Shown: positions 12,722 through 22,813 of the stretch, piece by piece | Position numbering within the stretch: position 1 is the first letter of the stretch | Layout: every line of letters starts with the position of its first letter | Origin: Piper betle | Taxonomy: Eukaryota > Streptophyta > Magnoliopsida > Piperales > Piperaceae | Length of the DNA: 64,000 nt | Direction: 5' to 3' | Assembly (NCBI GenBank): GCA_033002965.1 | Contig: JAURVB010013114.1 | Coordinates: 141,251-205,250, forward strand | The notes under the pieces: model-generated | What the model was told of the DNA's origin: nothing | Databases searched by the model: none | What the model saw: the letters and a program-made list of their open reading frames with translations, nothing else | Translations under genes and position numbers: made by a program

Positions 12722-14115
12722 TATGTGGTAGAATTAACAAAAATGGCTGTAGTAATGGGAGATTTATCTGGAGATGGAGAATTATTCATTTGAGAACAGT
12801 TCCTAGCACTATGTCCTTGTTCTCCACAACATAAACAGGTCATGAAGAGCTAACTAGGAGAATAGAACAATAGTCTGAAACATGACCAAACTGTCCACAT
12901 ATATAACAATGAAAATCCAAAGTATTTAACTCTGGCTGGCCAAATCCATCAATAAGTTCCTTATTGGATGATGTCAAGGATTCAGGTATCTCTACTTTAG
13001 GGGTACTAAGAAAAGGAAGATTTTCACCTGAATAAAAATCCATTGTATATGCCAATTTTATAACTTTACCTTCAGGAATCAAGGGATTTTCACTCTTCAC
13101 CTGTAAATATTGCAAGTAAACGTTAGGGGACAGTGTTGGTGGAGTCACTGCAGAGGATGTTTTGGAAGCACAGGAGTAGATGAACACTGTGGAGAATGAG
13201 ATACAATTTTAGGGGTTTTGCTTTAGAAGCAATAGATACAGATTTACTTAGAATAGCTTTTCCTTTGTTTAGACTTTTGACAGGAAGCCCGTACATAGAA
13301 ACATTGAAATTGAACCTATCCCACCATCTAGTATAGATTTTTCGGGCTAGACTTGATGCCTAACTTCCATAAATTTTATCAAATTTAAAACAATAACTCC
13401 AGGAAGCTATCAAAGGAATACGATAGTAGATGAGAAACTGAGTAGAAACATCTCCAACTACTAGATCAATTCTGTCTTGAAATAAATGAAACTGACTCAG
13501 AATATGACGGGGTAAGAAGTCAAATCCAGGGCTAAATCTATAAAACCATTTCATAAACCAGGAAGGTAGTACTGAAAGTTTATGTAAATCCATTCTAATA
13601 AACCAAGAGTGTTGACTGACTTTACTTTTATAAAATAGAACTTTTTCAAACAGCTCAATATAATCCCAATAATTATATTCCTTTGGGATTGAAAATAGTC
13701 CATTATATGAGAGGGTTTTCAGATTATTTGGGTTACCAAAGTCAGACATAGTCAGTACTTTTTAAGTAAGATCTTACTGAATAACACTGAACTCTCATGC
13801 TGATCATATAACATAATTTGTTGAGACACTAAGCCACCTTTGAAAGTATGAGTAATTTCAGCAGAACTGGTTTTAAGTAAAATCCTCTCATAATAAAACT
13901 GATTCTTTCTGGATTTAAGGGGGAAAATAAGTTCAATAAGGTAATAGTTGTTAAGCCAAAATACTAGGATCAATAGATTGCAACTCTTCTGGAGTGTATT
14001 CAATATAGCAAATATATAAAGGTGGATCCTTTGGTAAATAAGGACTCAAATTTCTAGACAAAGTGTTTTGAATCAAAGGTTCCAAAATATTCTCATTGTA
14101 AGGACGAGATCCTTG
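12722..14115 (-). pseudogene. endogenous caulimovirid-like coding block with two zinc knuckles (fossil)
   Basis: Read on the minus strand, this is one decayed protein-coding block broken by stops and frame changes. In order: a segment with STAEITHTFKGG-type sequence near 13,870-13,800, a segment with YNYWDYIELFEKVL and HSWFIRMD then LPSWFMKWF (13,749-13,360), and two CCHC zinc knuckles, CYICGQFGHVSDYC near 12,900 and CLCCGEQGHSARNC near 12,830-12,790. The WDY..EKVL / HSWF / LP.WF.. pattern is one I associate with petuvirus- and florendovirus-like polyproteins of Caulimoviridae. The exact viral protein is not certain. It is opposite in orientation to the larger viral block on its right. Confidence 0.55.
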
Positions 14116-14187
14116 AGGTCAAGGGGAATTTTTGTATTTATAAGCAAGAGAATGAATAAACTTTTTGTCAGCCATAACTGATTAGAG

Positions 14188-14201
14188 TGGTTATCAGAGC
14201 C
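14188..14201 (+). promoter_or_regulatory. primer-binding-site-like sequence (tRNA-iMet)
   Basis: The string tggttatcagagcc matches the plant pararetrovirus/retroelement primer-binding site complementary to the 3' end of initiator tRNA-Met (tggtatcagagc) apart from one extra t. It lies 138 bp upstream of the first viral-like reading frame on the same strand, where a caulimovirid leader would carry it. Confidence 0.55.
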
Positions 14202-14338
14202 AATAAGTGTATTGAGACCACTCAAATAGGTGACGGTGTCCAAGTCTTGGTAAGTCCTTGTAAGCCGAGGAAGGCGTTTAGGCAATTTGGATTGGCTTCA
14301 CCTAGGAAATTCCTATTTGATTAACTCTTGATCTTCTT

Positions 14339-15355
14339 ATGGCTTTTTTATCCAGTATAGTTAAAAAACCCAAAGCTTTGTCTGATTCTAGAAATTCAGA
14401 ACAGATAATTTATAAGAACATCGAACAGAAGTTAAATAAATGGACTCTTCCTAAAGTTCACCCAAGTTCTGTATATAATAAAGGTATAGTAGAATTTAAA
14501 CAGTCATATATAATCAAAACTTTTGAACAAAGTATTAATGTTGAAAATATGACAGAAACTATTACCTTATTAAAATCCAAATTACTAGATGAATTAAGAA
14601 CAAAGTATAAATATATACATCTAGGTTTAATACAAGTAGCAATAAAACCATTAACTAGGGATGGATTAAATACCTCTTTATTATTATGTTTACGAGATAA
14701 AAGACATAATAAGTTTAGTGATTCATTATTAGGTATTATAGAATCTACCCTAGGAAATGGCCCAGTATATTTCAATTGTTACCCGAATTATTCAGTAAGT
14801 CTTTTTGACCCTAATATCCAAGATACTTTAGCTTTAAATATTCAAACACAAGGTTATGATATGTTACCAGGATCTATGAATTTATGTGTTATTTATAGGA
14901 TCTGTTTTAAAGCTATGAATACTATTAATCCAAATTCTAGGATAGAAAGTCATAAAGGTAAAACTACTCTATTCCAAATAGATATTAATAAAAGTAATAT
15001 AACTATTCCTAAGACCATTACATGGAATGAAATAACATTACCCGATTCTTGGAAATTAGATAATATAGTACCTCCTAAAGTCATAAAAAGAACAACTGAA
15101 CAAATAATTGAAACTTCAGATGGGAATGTAGAAATTATTTTTAATAGACCTAGTGTTTCTTATAGATCTAAAACTCCAGACTCAAATGAAAGTTCTTCTA
15201 GCATAAAGGGTATATATGTTTTGGAACAACAAATACCTCATGGCATATATACAGAGGAACCAACTTTATCTGAAATGAATTTAAAAATAAATATGTATAA
15301 ATATATACCTAATAAAGAAAAATGTTCAAAAGAATTTATGTTGGACAAGACATAA
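14339..15355 (+). pseudogene. caulimovirid movement-protein-like region (endogenous)
   Basis: An open frame of 338 codons resembles the caulimovirid movement protein of the 30K superfamily: a basic N-terminus, the stretch IHLGLIQVAIKPLTRDGL, then a beta-rich core with RDKRHNKFSDSLLGIIES and a C-terminal acidic tail. In living viruses this protein opens plasmodesmata. The frame stops at 15,355, and coding continues in another frame from about 15,357 (REWYFQNH...), so a single indel has separated parts of what was probably one polyprotein. Base composition is very AT-rich, unlike the host genes. Classed as a fossil because downstream domains are riddled with stops. Confidence 0.65.
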
Positions 15356-15356
15356 A

Positions 15357-17021
15357 AAATTTAGAGAATGGTATTTTCAAAATCATACTCAGTTACAATT
15401 AGATAATAATAAACAAGAATATTATCAATATTTAACCAATATTAGAAAAGAAATTCCCTTCGTAGATTGGTATACACAGGCTCAGGCTAAAGTAAATGTG
15501 AATTGGGATACTACAGATGGAAAGGTTATCAATAATAAACATCCTCCAGTAGGAAATATTAAATACGGTTCAATTGAGGCTACTTCTTATGTTACAATTG
15601 ATAAAAAATATAATGAGGATACATCTGTTATTATTAAACAAAATAATTATACACATCTACATTTACAAACCTTAGCAACACATTTAGCTCAGATAGAGGA
15701 CAAATATTGTATTAAAGATAAAGGGAAAGAAAAAATAATAGATTCTACAATAACTCCTGCTTTGATTAAACTTCCAATCACCACAAAACCTGTAATACAA
15801 AATAAAAATTTAAGTGAGGAATTTATTGAAAAATTAGTAACAAGATTAAGTGGATTAAAATTAAAAGAATCAATAAGAGTAATTAATAAGGATATAGATC
15901 AATTAACAGATGAAAACATAGAAGAATTAATAGATCAATTTAATAATAGTCGAATAGAGATGGCACAACCCCTAAAGGTACAACCAACAGGACCAACTAG
16001 AAATTATTATCCCAGACCAACTCCTGCCTTTGTGTTATTTGAAGAAAATGTAATGAATGTTGGCTTATCTTTTGAAGCAAAATCTATATATGAATGGAAT
16101 ATAGATGGACAATCAGAATACCAAATATTAACAACATTATATGAGATGTTAATGTATAGTACAATATGTAAAACATCTAATCAGAGTGATAGACAAATAG
16201 TTGAAATGATCGCCTCAGGATTTAGTGGTATTTTAAAAGGTTGGTGGGATCATTATCTTCAACCAGCACAAAAAATAGAAATTTTAGGAGCTACAAAAGT
16301 CGATCAAAATACAGGACAAACTATAGAAGATGTTGTTATAACCCTTATATTAACTATATTACATAATTTTGTAGGAAATCCTCATATTATAAAGGAAAGA
16401 ACTCAAGGATTATTAATGAGTTTAAAATGTCCAACCCTTACTCATTATAGATGGTATCATGATACATTTTTAACTTTACTATTTCAAAGAGATGATTCTA
16501 GTTCCAATTTATGGAAAGAAAGATATATTGCTGGATTACCTCCTTTATTTTGCTGATAGAATTAAAGAAAAGCTTAGGAGTTAGTATCATGGTGTTATTC
16601 CTTATAATTTATTTACTTTTGGGAAGTTACATAATGATATCATTGTAGAAGGTTTAAGCTTATGTAATGATTTAAAATTAAAAAATCAACTTAAAAATAA
16701 AGGTTAATTGGGAAAAAGGAATTAGGAGAATTTTGTAAGCAATTTGGCACACAATTACCTTCTATACTACCTCCAAAACCAAATATACAAAAGAGATCTT
16801 TCATCAAAAGAAAAGTAAGAAGAAATAAACCTATGAAAGAAGAAATTAAAAGGAATAAACCCAAAATTAAAAAAAATAATCCAAAATCTGGAAAGACGAA
16901 ATCAGTAGTCTATTGGGATTGTGGACAACCAGGACATACTAGAAGTCAATGTAAATTAAGAAAGAAGATAAAAGAATTAAATATTTCTGAAGAAGAAAAA
17001 CAGAAATATATAATATCATAG
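15357..17021 (+). pseudogene. caulimovirid capsid-protein-like region with degenerate zinc knuckle
   Basis: The first part (to the TGA at 16,554-16,556) has the typical capsid-region signature of petuvirus-like polyproteins: HYRWYHDTFLTLLF, then LWKERYIAGLPPLF. Coding continues after frame breaks at 16,560-16,740. A basic tail and a zinc knuckle follow at 16,906-16,950. The knuckle reads YWDCGQPGHTRSQC, so the first Cys of the C-x2-C-x4-H-x4-C pattern is a Tyr. That loss, with at least three frame breaks, marks the copy as non-functional. Confidence 0.6.
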
Positions 17022-17572
17022 ATGAATATAATAGTGATACTTCTGAGTATGATGCACTAAAAATAGAAGAAACTTCTCAATCCAGTAATCAAACTACTAA
17101 TGATGAATGTGAATGTAATAGTATTTTTGAAATATGTAATAATTTTAATAACTTGAGTATTAATGTTATTACAGCTCAGGAAACATTATTATTAGATATA
17201 ATAGATAATATGACTGATAAAGAAGAACAAAGAAAATATATGGAAAAATTATTAGGATCTTTTAAAGAAAAAGAAATTAGAGAAAAAGATGTAATACTTA
17301 ATCCTCCATATAGTATGACTGAAGTATTTGATAGAGTAAAGAAAGATAAAACGTCTATTACAGTTCAAGATCTTAAGTATGAAATAAAAGAATTAAAAAA
17401 TGAAATTAGTCAATTAAGAAAAAGAATAGAAATATTAGAATTAATAAAAGAACATGATAAATCTTCTGATTCAGAAGAAGTAGAGAATTTAAAAGTTTTT
17501 GAAGATTCAGAATTTTGTATAGGAGAATCTGTTTCAAGAGAAAACTTATTTAAATACAATTGAACAAACAAT
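17022..17572 (+). pseudogene. coiled-coil linker of the viral polyprotein (endogenous)
   Basis: Acidic, Asn- and Lys-rich frame lying between the zinc knuckle and the protease region. From 17,370 to 17,460 it has leucine/isoleucine heptads (EIKELKNEISQLRKRIEIL), so a coiled coil is likely. I do not recognise a specific family; position suggests a linker in the capsid-protease part of the polyprotein. Confidence 0.5.
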
Positions 17573-17995
17573 ACAAAGAAGGTATATTTTAAAAATAAAA
17601 TTAATATTAGATAAAAAGTTTACATTAGAAACATTAGCTCTCGTAGATACTGCAGATAGAATATAATCAGAGAAGGATTAATTCCTACTAGATTTTATAA
17701 GAAAACAACTCAAAAATTATCTACTGCTAATGATCAAAGATTAAAAATTAATTATAAATTACCTCATGCAACTGTTTGTATAGGTAATACTTGTATATAT
17801 TTAATATTTATATTACTTAAAGATGCTGGTAGTGAAATCATACTAGGAAACCCATTTACTTTTATAATAGAACCATTTAGAGTAGATCAAGATGGGATCC
17901 ATACTAGTTTTAAAGGAAAAGAAATCACTTTTAAATTAGAGTTTCCAACCCATAAAACTTTAATTGACAATATAAATGACAAAGATACAAAATAA
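17573..17995 (+). pseudogene. retropepsin-like protease region (endogenous)
   Basis: The region shows the retroviral aspartic-protease order: a start of LALVDTADR where DTGAD is expected, and downstream GSEIILGNPFT resembling the ILG motif. The glycine of the DTG active-site loop is absent, and a stop follows a few codons later (17,664-17,666 region). Between these points the reading frame continues with YKLPHATVCIGN-type beta-strand sequence. It is clearly inactive. Confidence 0.55.
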
Positions 17996-19496
17996 AGTTG
18001 AACATATCAAATATTTAAAAGATGAAGTCAATAATTTGGTTCTAGAAAAAGACTTGAAGATCCAAATATTGTAACTAAAATTAAGAAATTTAAAGAATTA
18101 TTCGAACAAGATTTATGTAATGAATTACCAAGTGCTTTTTGGAATAGAAAGAAACATGAAGTATCTCTTCCTTATGAGGATACATTTCATGAATCTAATA
18201 TCCCTACAAAAGTAAGACCTATTCAAATGAATAAAGAATTAGTCGAATTTTGTCAAAAAAAATGACAACTTTATTAAAAAATAAATTAATAAGAGAAAGT
18301 AAATCTCCTTGGTCATGTTCAGCTTTTTATGTGTATAAGGCCTCTGAAATAGAACGAGGTGCTCCTAGATTAGTTATAAATTATAAACCATTCAATAAAG
18401 TTTTAAAGTGAATTAGATATGCTATTCCTAATAAGAAAGATTTATTAAAAAGATTAGTTACGGCACAAATATTTAGTAAATTTGATTTAAAATCAGGATT
18501 GTGGCAAATCCAAATAAAAGAATAAAATAGATATAAAACATCATTTAATAGCCCTTTTGGACAATACAAATGGAATGTCATGCCTTTTGGATTAAAAATG
18601 CACCTTCAGAATTTCAAAAGGTAATTAATGATATTTTTAATCCATATTTAGAATATATCATTGTTTATATTGATGATGTTTTAGTCTATTTTGATAATTT
18701 AGATCAGCAATTTAAATATTTAAATCAATTTTACAGAATTATTAAATCTCAAGGAATAGTATTATCTAAAAAGAAAATATTTTTAGTCTAAACAAAAATT
18801 AGATATTTAAGACATGAAATAGAAAAAGGATTTATAAAATCTATACAAAGAGTACTTGAATTTTCATCTAAGTTTCCTGATGAAATTTTAGAGAAAACTC
18901 AACTACAAAGATTTTTATGCAGTTTAAATTATGTATCTAATTTTTACCAAGACTTAGCATAAGATTGTAATCTATTATGGCAAAGATTAAGGAAAAATCC
19001 CTCACCATGGACCTCTGCTCATACAAGGGCAGTACAAAATATTAAAAACAAAGTCAAATATATTCCTTGTTTAACCTTAGTCCATCCTACCTCTTTAAAG
19101 ATTGTAGAAACTGATGCGTCAATAGTAGGACATGGGGGTATTTTAAAACAAGTCTTAAATAATAAACATGTAGTAATTAAATATCATTCAGGAATTTGGA
19201 ATGATACATAGAAAAAATACTCTACTATTAAACAAGAAATGTTAAGTATCGTTACTTGTATTTTTAAAATTCCAGGATGATTTAATTAATCAAAAATTCC
19301 TTTTACGAATTGATTGCAAAGTTGCTAAGGATATTATTGAAAAAGATGTCAAAAATTTAGCATCTAAATATATATTTACTAGGTGGCAAACTCTTCTTGC
19401 TATCTTTAATTTTGATATTGAATTCATTCATAGTGATACTAATTCTCTTCCTGATTTTCTCACCCGTGAATTTTTGGAGGGGGTATCATTTTGTTA
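17996..19496 (+). pseudogene. reverse transcriptase / RNase H region (endogenous caulimovirid)
   Basis: RT motifs appear in order on the plus strand: SPWSCSAFYV, APRLVINYKPFN, FSKFDLKSGLWQIQ, PFGLKNAPSEFQ and the catalytic YIDDVLVYF at about 18,668-18,694. RNase H-like sequence follows with VETDASIVGHGGILKQ and ends with SLPDFLTREFLEG near 19,445-19,485. At least six in-frame stops and one or more frameshifts interrupt it. The LPDFLTREF ending and primer-site type point to a petuvirus- or florendovirus-like caulimovirid rather than a Ty3 retrotransposon; no integrase was seen. Confidence 0.75.
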
Positions 19497-20215
19497 GAAA
19501 TTAAAGAGGGACACATTTTCTAATTTTTGAATCTTTTTTTGTTAGAACGAAAATGCCAACCTATTAATTTTTCCAGTAAATCAAATAATATAATAATTAT
19601 ATATTAATGTTCCAATAGAACGATTTAGGCATACAATATGATAAGGAGCGAAATTCAGAAATTGATATTTTGTTTATTTAATTGCAGAAATTCCTTAAAA
19701 ATTTATAAAATGTGTTATATTTTCTTATTTCCAAGCAATACTTTCTTTCCATAAAATAACTAGAGTATCATTTGACTTTCTACACCCCATTTTAAAACCA
19801 TATAAATTTTAAAGATGATGTTATAGGTGTAAAAGTGTCAATCGTCGCTAAAAGAAATCAGAATCTTTGATCAAATAGCTACTACTAACACCACCCCAAG
19901 TAATAGTCATGTAGAAGAGAGTCATAAATTACGTGTGGGGCATTTATCACTTGATAAATTTAGACTAAATTGGTGCATTTCGAGGCGTCAAAGAGAGCAT
20001 CGTGTATATTTTTAGGGCAACCAATGGCAAAATTATCATCAAATAATTACAAATAAAAATTATTGTTGACAAAAATTTGTAACAAAAACTATCCTTAAAT
20101 AATAATCTTGTTGATGTCGGGCCATTGTAGACGGCCAAGATCATCGGCCAGACCAAGATGCCCGGTTGATTGTTGATTCTCGTTGATGTCAGGTCCGAAA
20201 ATTTATCCTCAAATC

Positions 20216-21038
20216 CATGGTTGCATAAATTGGAATCGGAATCGGTTTTTTAGGAAGTCGGAATCGGAATTGGAAGGTCTAAATCGGATAGGAATCGGTC
20301 CAATTGAATCGGTCCAAATCGGTCATATATAATAATTTGACAACTCATAAATAAATATATAAAAATTAAATATTGATGCTATTTTGATATTATTATATAT
20401 ATTATATTTTATGATATTTTTTATATTTTTTAGATTTTTTTAAAAATTATTTTGAATTAGTTATTATTTTATACTCGAGTCGGACACGAGTCAAGTTTTA
20501 ATTACAAAAATGCCACCACAGTTATTTCTCACCCACGGTCCTTCCAAGTCGCCGCCGCCGCGCCCCCTCCCCCAGACCCGACCCGCCCTGCCCCGCCCGC
20601 CCCGCCCCGCCCCGCCCTGCGCCCGCCGCGCCCCACCTCCCCCGCCAGCCCCTCCCTCTCCCTCCCCGCCTCCCCGCCGACCGCGCCCCGCCCCTCCAGA
20701 TCGTCCCCCCTCGTCGCCCAGTCGCCGCCGTCGTTGCTCGCCGTCGCCGCCGTCGGGTAAGTTTAGGTTTTTAAAATTTCAATTCCAATTTTACCCTTAT
20801 TTAAATAATTGAATTAATATTATACCTAGGGTATTTTGGTAATTTATCCAAAAAACCGATTTTTCCCGATTCACCACGATTCCGAATCCGATTTAAATCG
20901 GTCGGAATCGGGGTGACTCGGCCGAGTTGGACGCCGATTTGGGGCCGACCGATTCGGCCCCAAAATCGGATCGGCACGCTGCCAATCCGATTTAAATCGG
21001 CCGATTCCACTCGAAATCGGCCGATTCGTGCAACAATG
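20216..21038. mobile_element. non-autonomous hAT-like element with GC-rich core
   Basis: The ends catggttgca and (reverse complement of the right end) cattgttgca are inverted repeats. They are flanked by identical 8-bp direct repeats ctcaaatc at 20,208-20,215 and 21,039-21,046, the length made by hAT transposases. Subterminal regions are dense in ggaatcgg / ccgattcc motifs in opposite orientations at the two ends. The core at about 20,550-20,757 is extremely C/G-rich (cccgccccgcccc). There is no transposase. A proline-rich frame across the core is a compositional artefact. Confidence 0.75.
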
Positions 21039-21594
21039 CTCAAATCATAAATGACAATTATCCAACCTTAACAATTCTAATATTTTCCGTTAAAACATTT
21101 TTCCAGTAAATATCTTAAAATACGTACATTGCATGACATTGGGAAATAGGCTAGTTATTACGTGGAACATGCCCCCTCCTACGTTCTCCACCTGGTATTA
21201 GTTGTGATATAAAAAATTTGGCTTAGATAGTCATCCAAAGGACGTGAATGGAAAACACTCGCAGAGTCCACCAACTGCGCAGAAGGGGACACCAAAAGCA
21301 TCACCGACGGTCAGGATTCTCGGCGTCCCAACGTGCGGACCGCGGATGCAAGTTCTGCTTAAGTGGAAAATGAAGCAGGAGATATGTCATGCAAGCCAAG
21401 TGGACCAGACGAGTTTGATCGCTTATCCACATATATCCATATGGCAATTGTTGATTGCTCACCATCCTCATCACTCGATCAAACGCAATCTCACCCAACA
21501 CATTCTTCTCCACCGCTCAAATCTAAGGCTGCCCGTATTCCGAAGTTGATAGGCACAACCGGAGGATCAATTAGCAATTAGCCAGGAGAGGAAC

Positions 21595-22316
21595 ATGGCA
21601 GCAATGGCGACCGCAGCAGCCAATGTAGCCGGCTTGGGCACAACCTCCCTCTCCTCTCCTCTCGACCTTCCAAAAAGCCATCCCTCAGCTCAGGTTTATA
21701 CGCCACCTTTTCGTTCCATAAACTTTCTAAAACCAAAATCAAACACCTACATGCATGACTCAAGAATGTACTTCTCAGGTTTCATAAGAACACCGGTTGA
21801 AGCTGCCAACCCACTAAAGTTAGCACAAGTCTCTGGTGGAAGGTTCATTTGGTAAGATCTAACTGTTATGCATCGTATTGTATGTGGGTGATTGAAGATA
21901 ACTAGAGAAATGATGGTCTTTTTCTGAAGTTTTGAGAGAGACTGGCTAAGGACTGATTTGAATGTGATCGGATTTGGCTTGATCGGTTGGCTTGCACCCT
22001 CTAGCATACCGGCCATTGATGGCAACAGTTTGACCAGCCTCTTCTTCCAGAGCATTGGTGCTGAGCTTGCCCACTGGCCTACTGGCCCTGCTCTGACTTC
22101 CCAGTTCTGGTAAGATTTATAATCTAATAGGGTATTTTGTTCCCTCTTGAGCCAATTTGTTGGCATGTATGTCAATATCTAAATAACTTGAAATGACCTT
22201 GTTTCCATTGATTTTGGTTCTGTAGGTTGTGGATGGTCACATGGCATATTGGTCTGTTTCTCTGCCTCACTTTCGGACAGATTGGGTTTAAGGGAAGGAC
22301 TGAAGGCTACTTCTGA
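21595..22316 (+). CDS. PSAO: photosystem I subunit O (PsaO)
   Basis: Three exons join in phase: 21,595-21,851, 21,930-22,109 and 22,226-22,316, encoding 175 residues. The N-terminus (MAAMATAAANVAGLG...) is a Ser/Thr/Pro-rich chloroplast transit peptide. The mature part begins near LKLAQVSGGRF and contains CFERDWLRTDLNVIGFG, LIGWLAPSSIPAI, SIGAELAHWPTGPALTSQFW and VTWHIGLFLCLTFGQIGF, two hydrophobic spans. This is diagnostic of PsaO, a thylakoid protein at the PSI-LHCII docking side involved in state transitions. The predicted transit peptide is longer than I expect from Arabidopsis. It converges with the carboxypeptidase gene 0.5 kb downstream. All splice sites are canonical. Confidence 0.96.
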
Positions 22317-22813
22317 AGTTCTTCCGTTCCCATATGTGTAATCTTTGCATGTATTAATCAACTGGAACAAAACAGCCATGACAGTATATATAAGCTGTAT
22401 GCTCTTGTCCTATGCTTGAGTAAATATTGTTTGGTTCCCTTTTGGCTTTTGCTAAGAGTCTGAGGTTCTACTTCACATGACTGGTTTTCTAATCCTGCCT
22501 TCCAAGGATGACATTTCCTTTTAAATTCAACAGTCACTTTTATGATAGTTTCGATGTGCCCTACGAGTAAATGCTAACTAGACAGGCCACACCAAAGGAG
22601 CAAGAATCTATGCTTCTGAGTTAACAATGCTAAGCTCGATTTTATTATAATGGTGCAAATGCAGTGAACATAGTGTCGCCGTTCAACAAGAAGAACATGA
22701 ACAGGATTTCCCTGGTCACGAAGTTCAATTAATAATCAAAATACCTTTCTTGGTCAGCTTACAAACTGTTTTTGCTGCGAGCTCTGCAAAGAATGGTTGG
22801 GAGATTGGATTGC

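Noticed and set aside
14073..14285. 70-codon minus-strand frame across the PBS-like site
   Set aside because: Antisense of the viral leader; no protein resemblance.
20510..20812. 100-codon proline-rich frame
   Set aside because: It is an artefact of the C-rich core of the hAT-like element; no family resemblance, and frames on the other reading phases are equally open.
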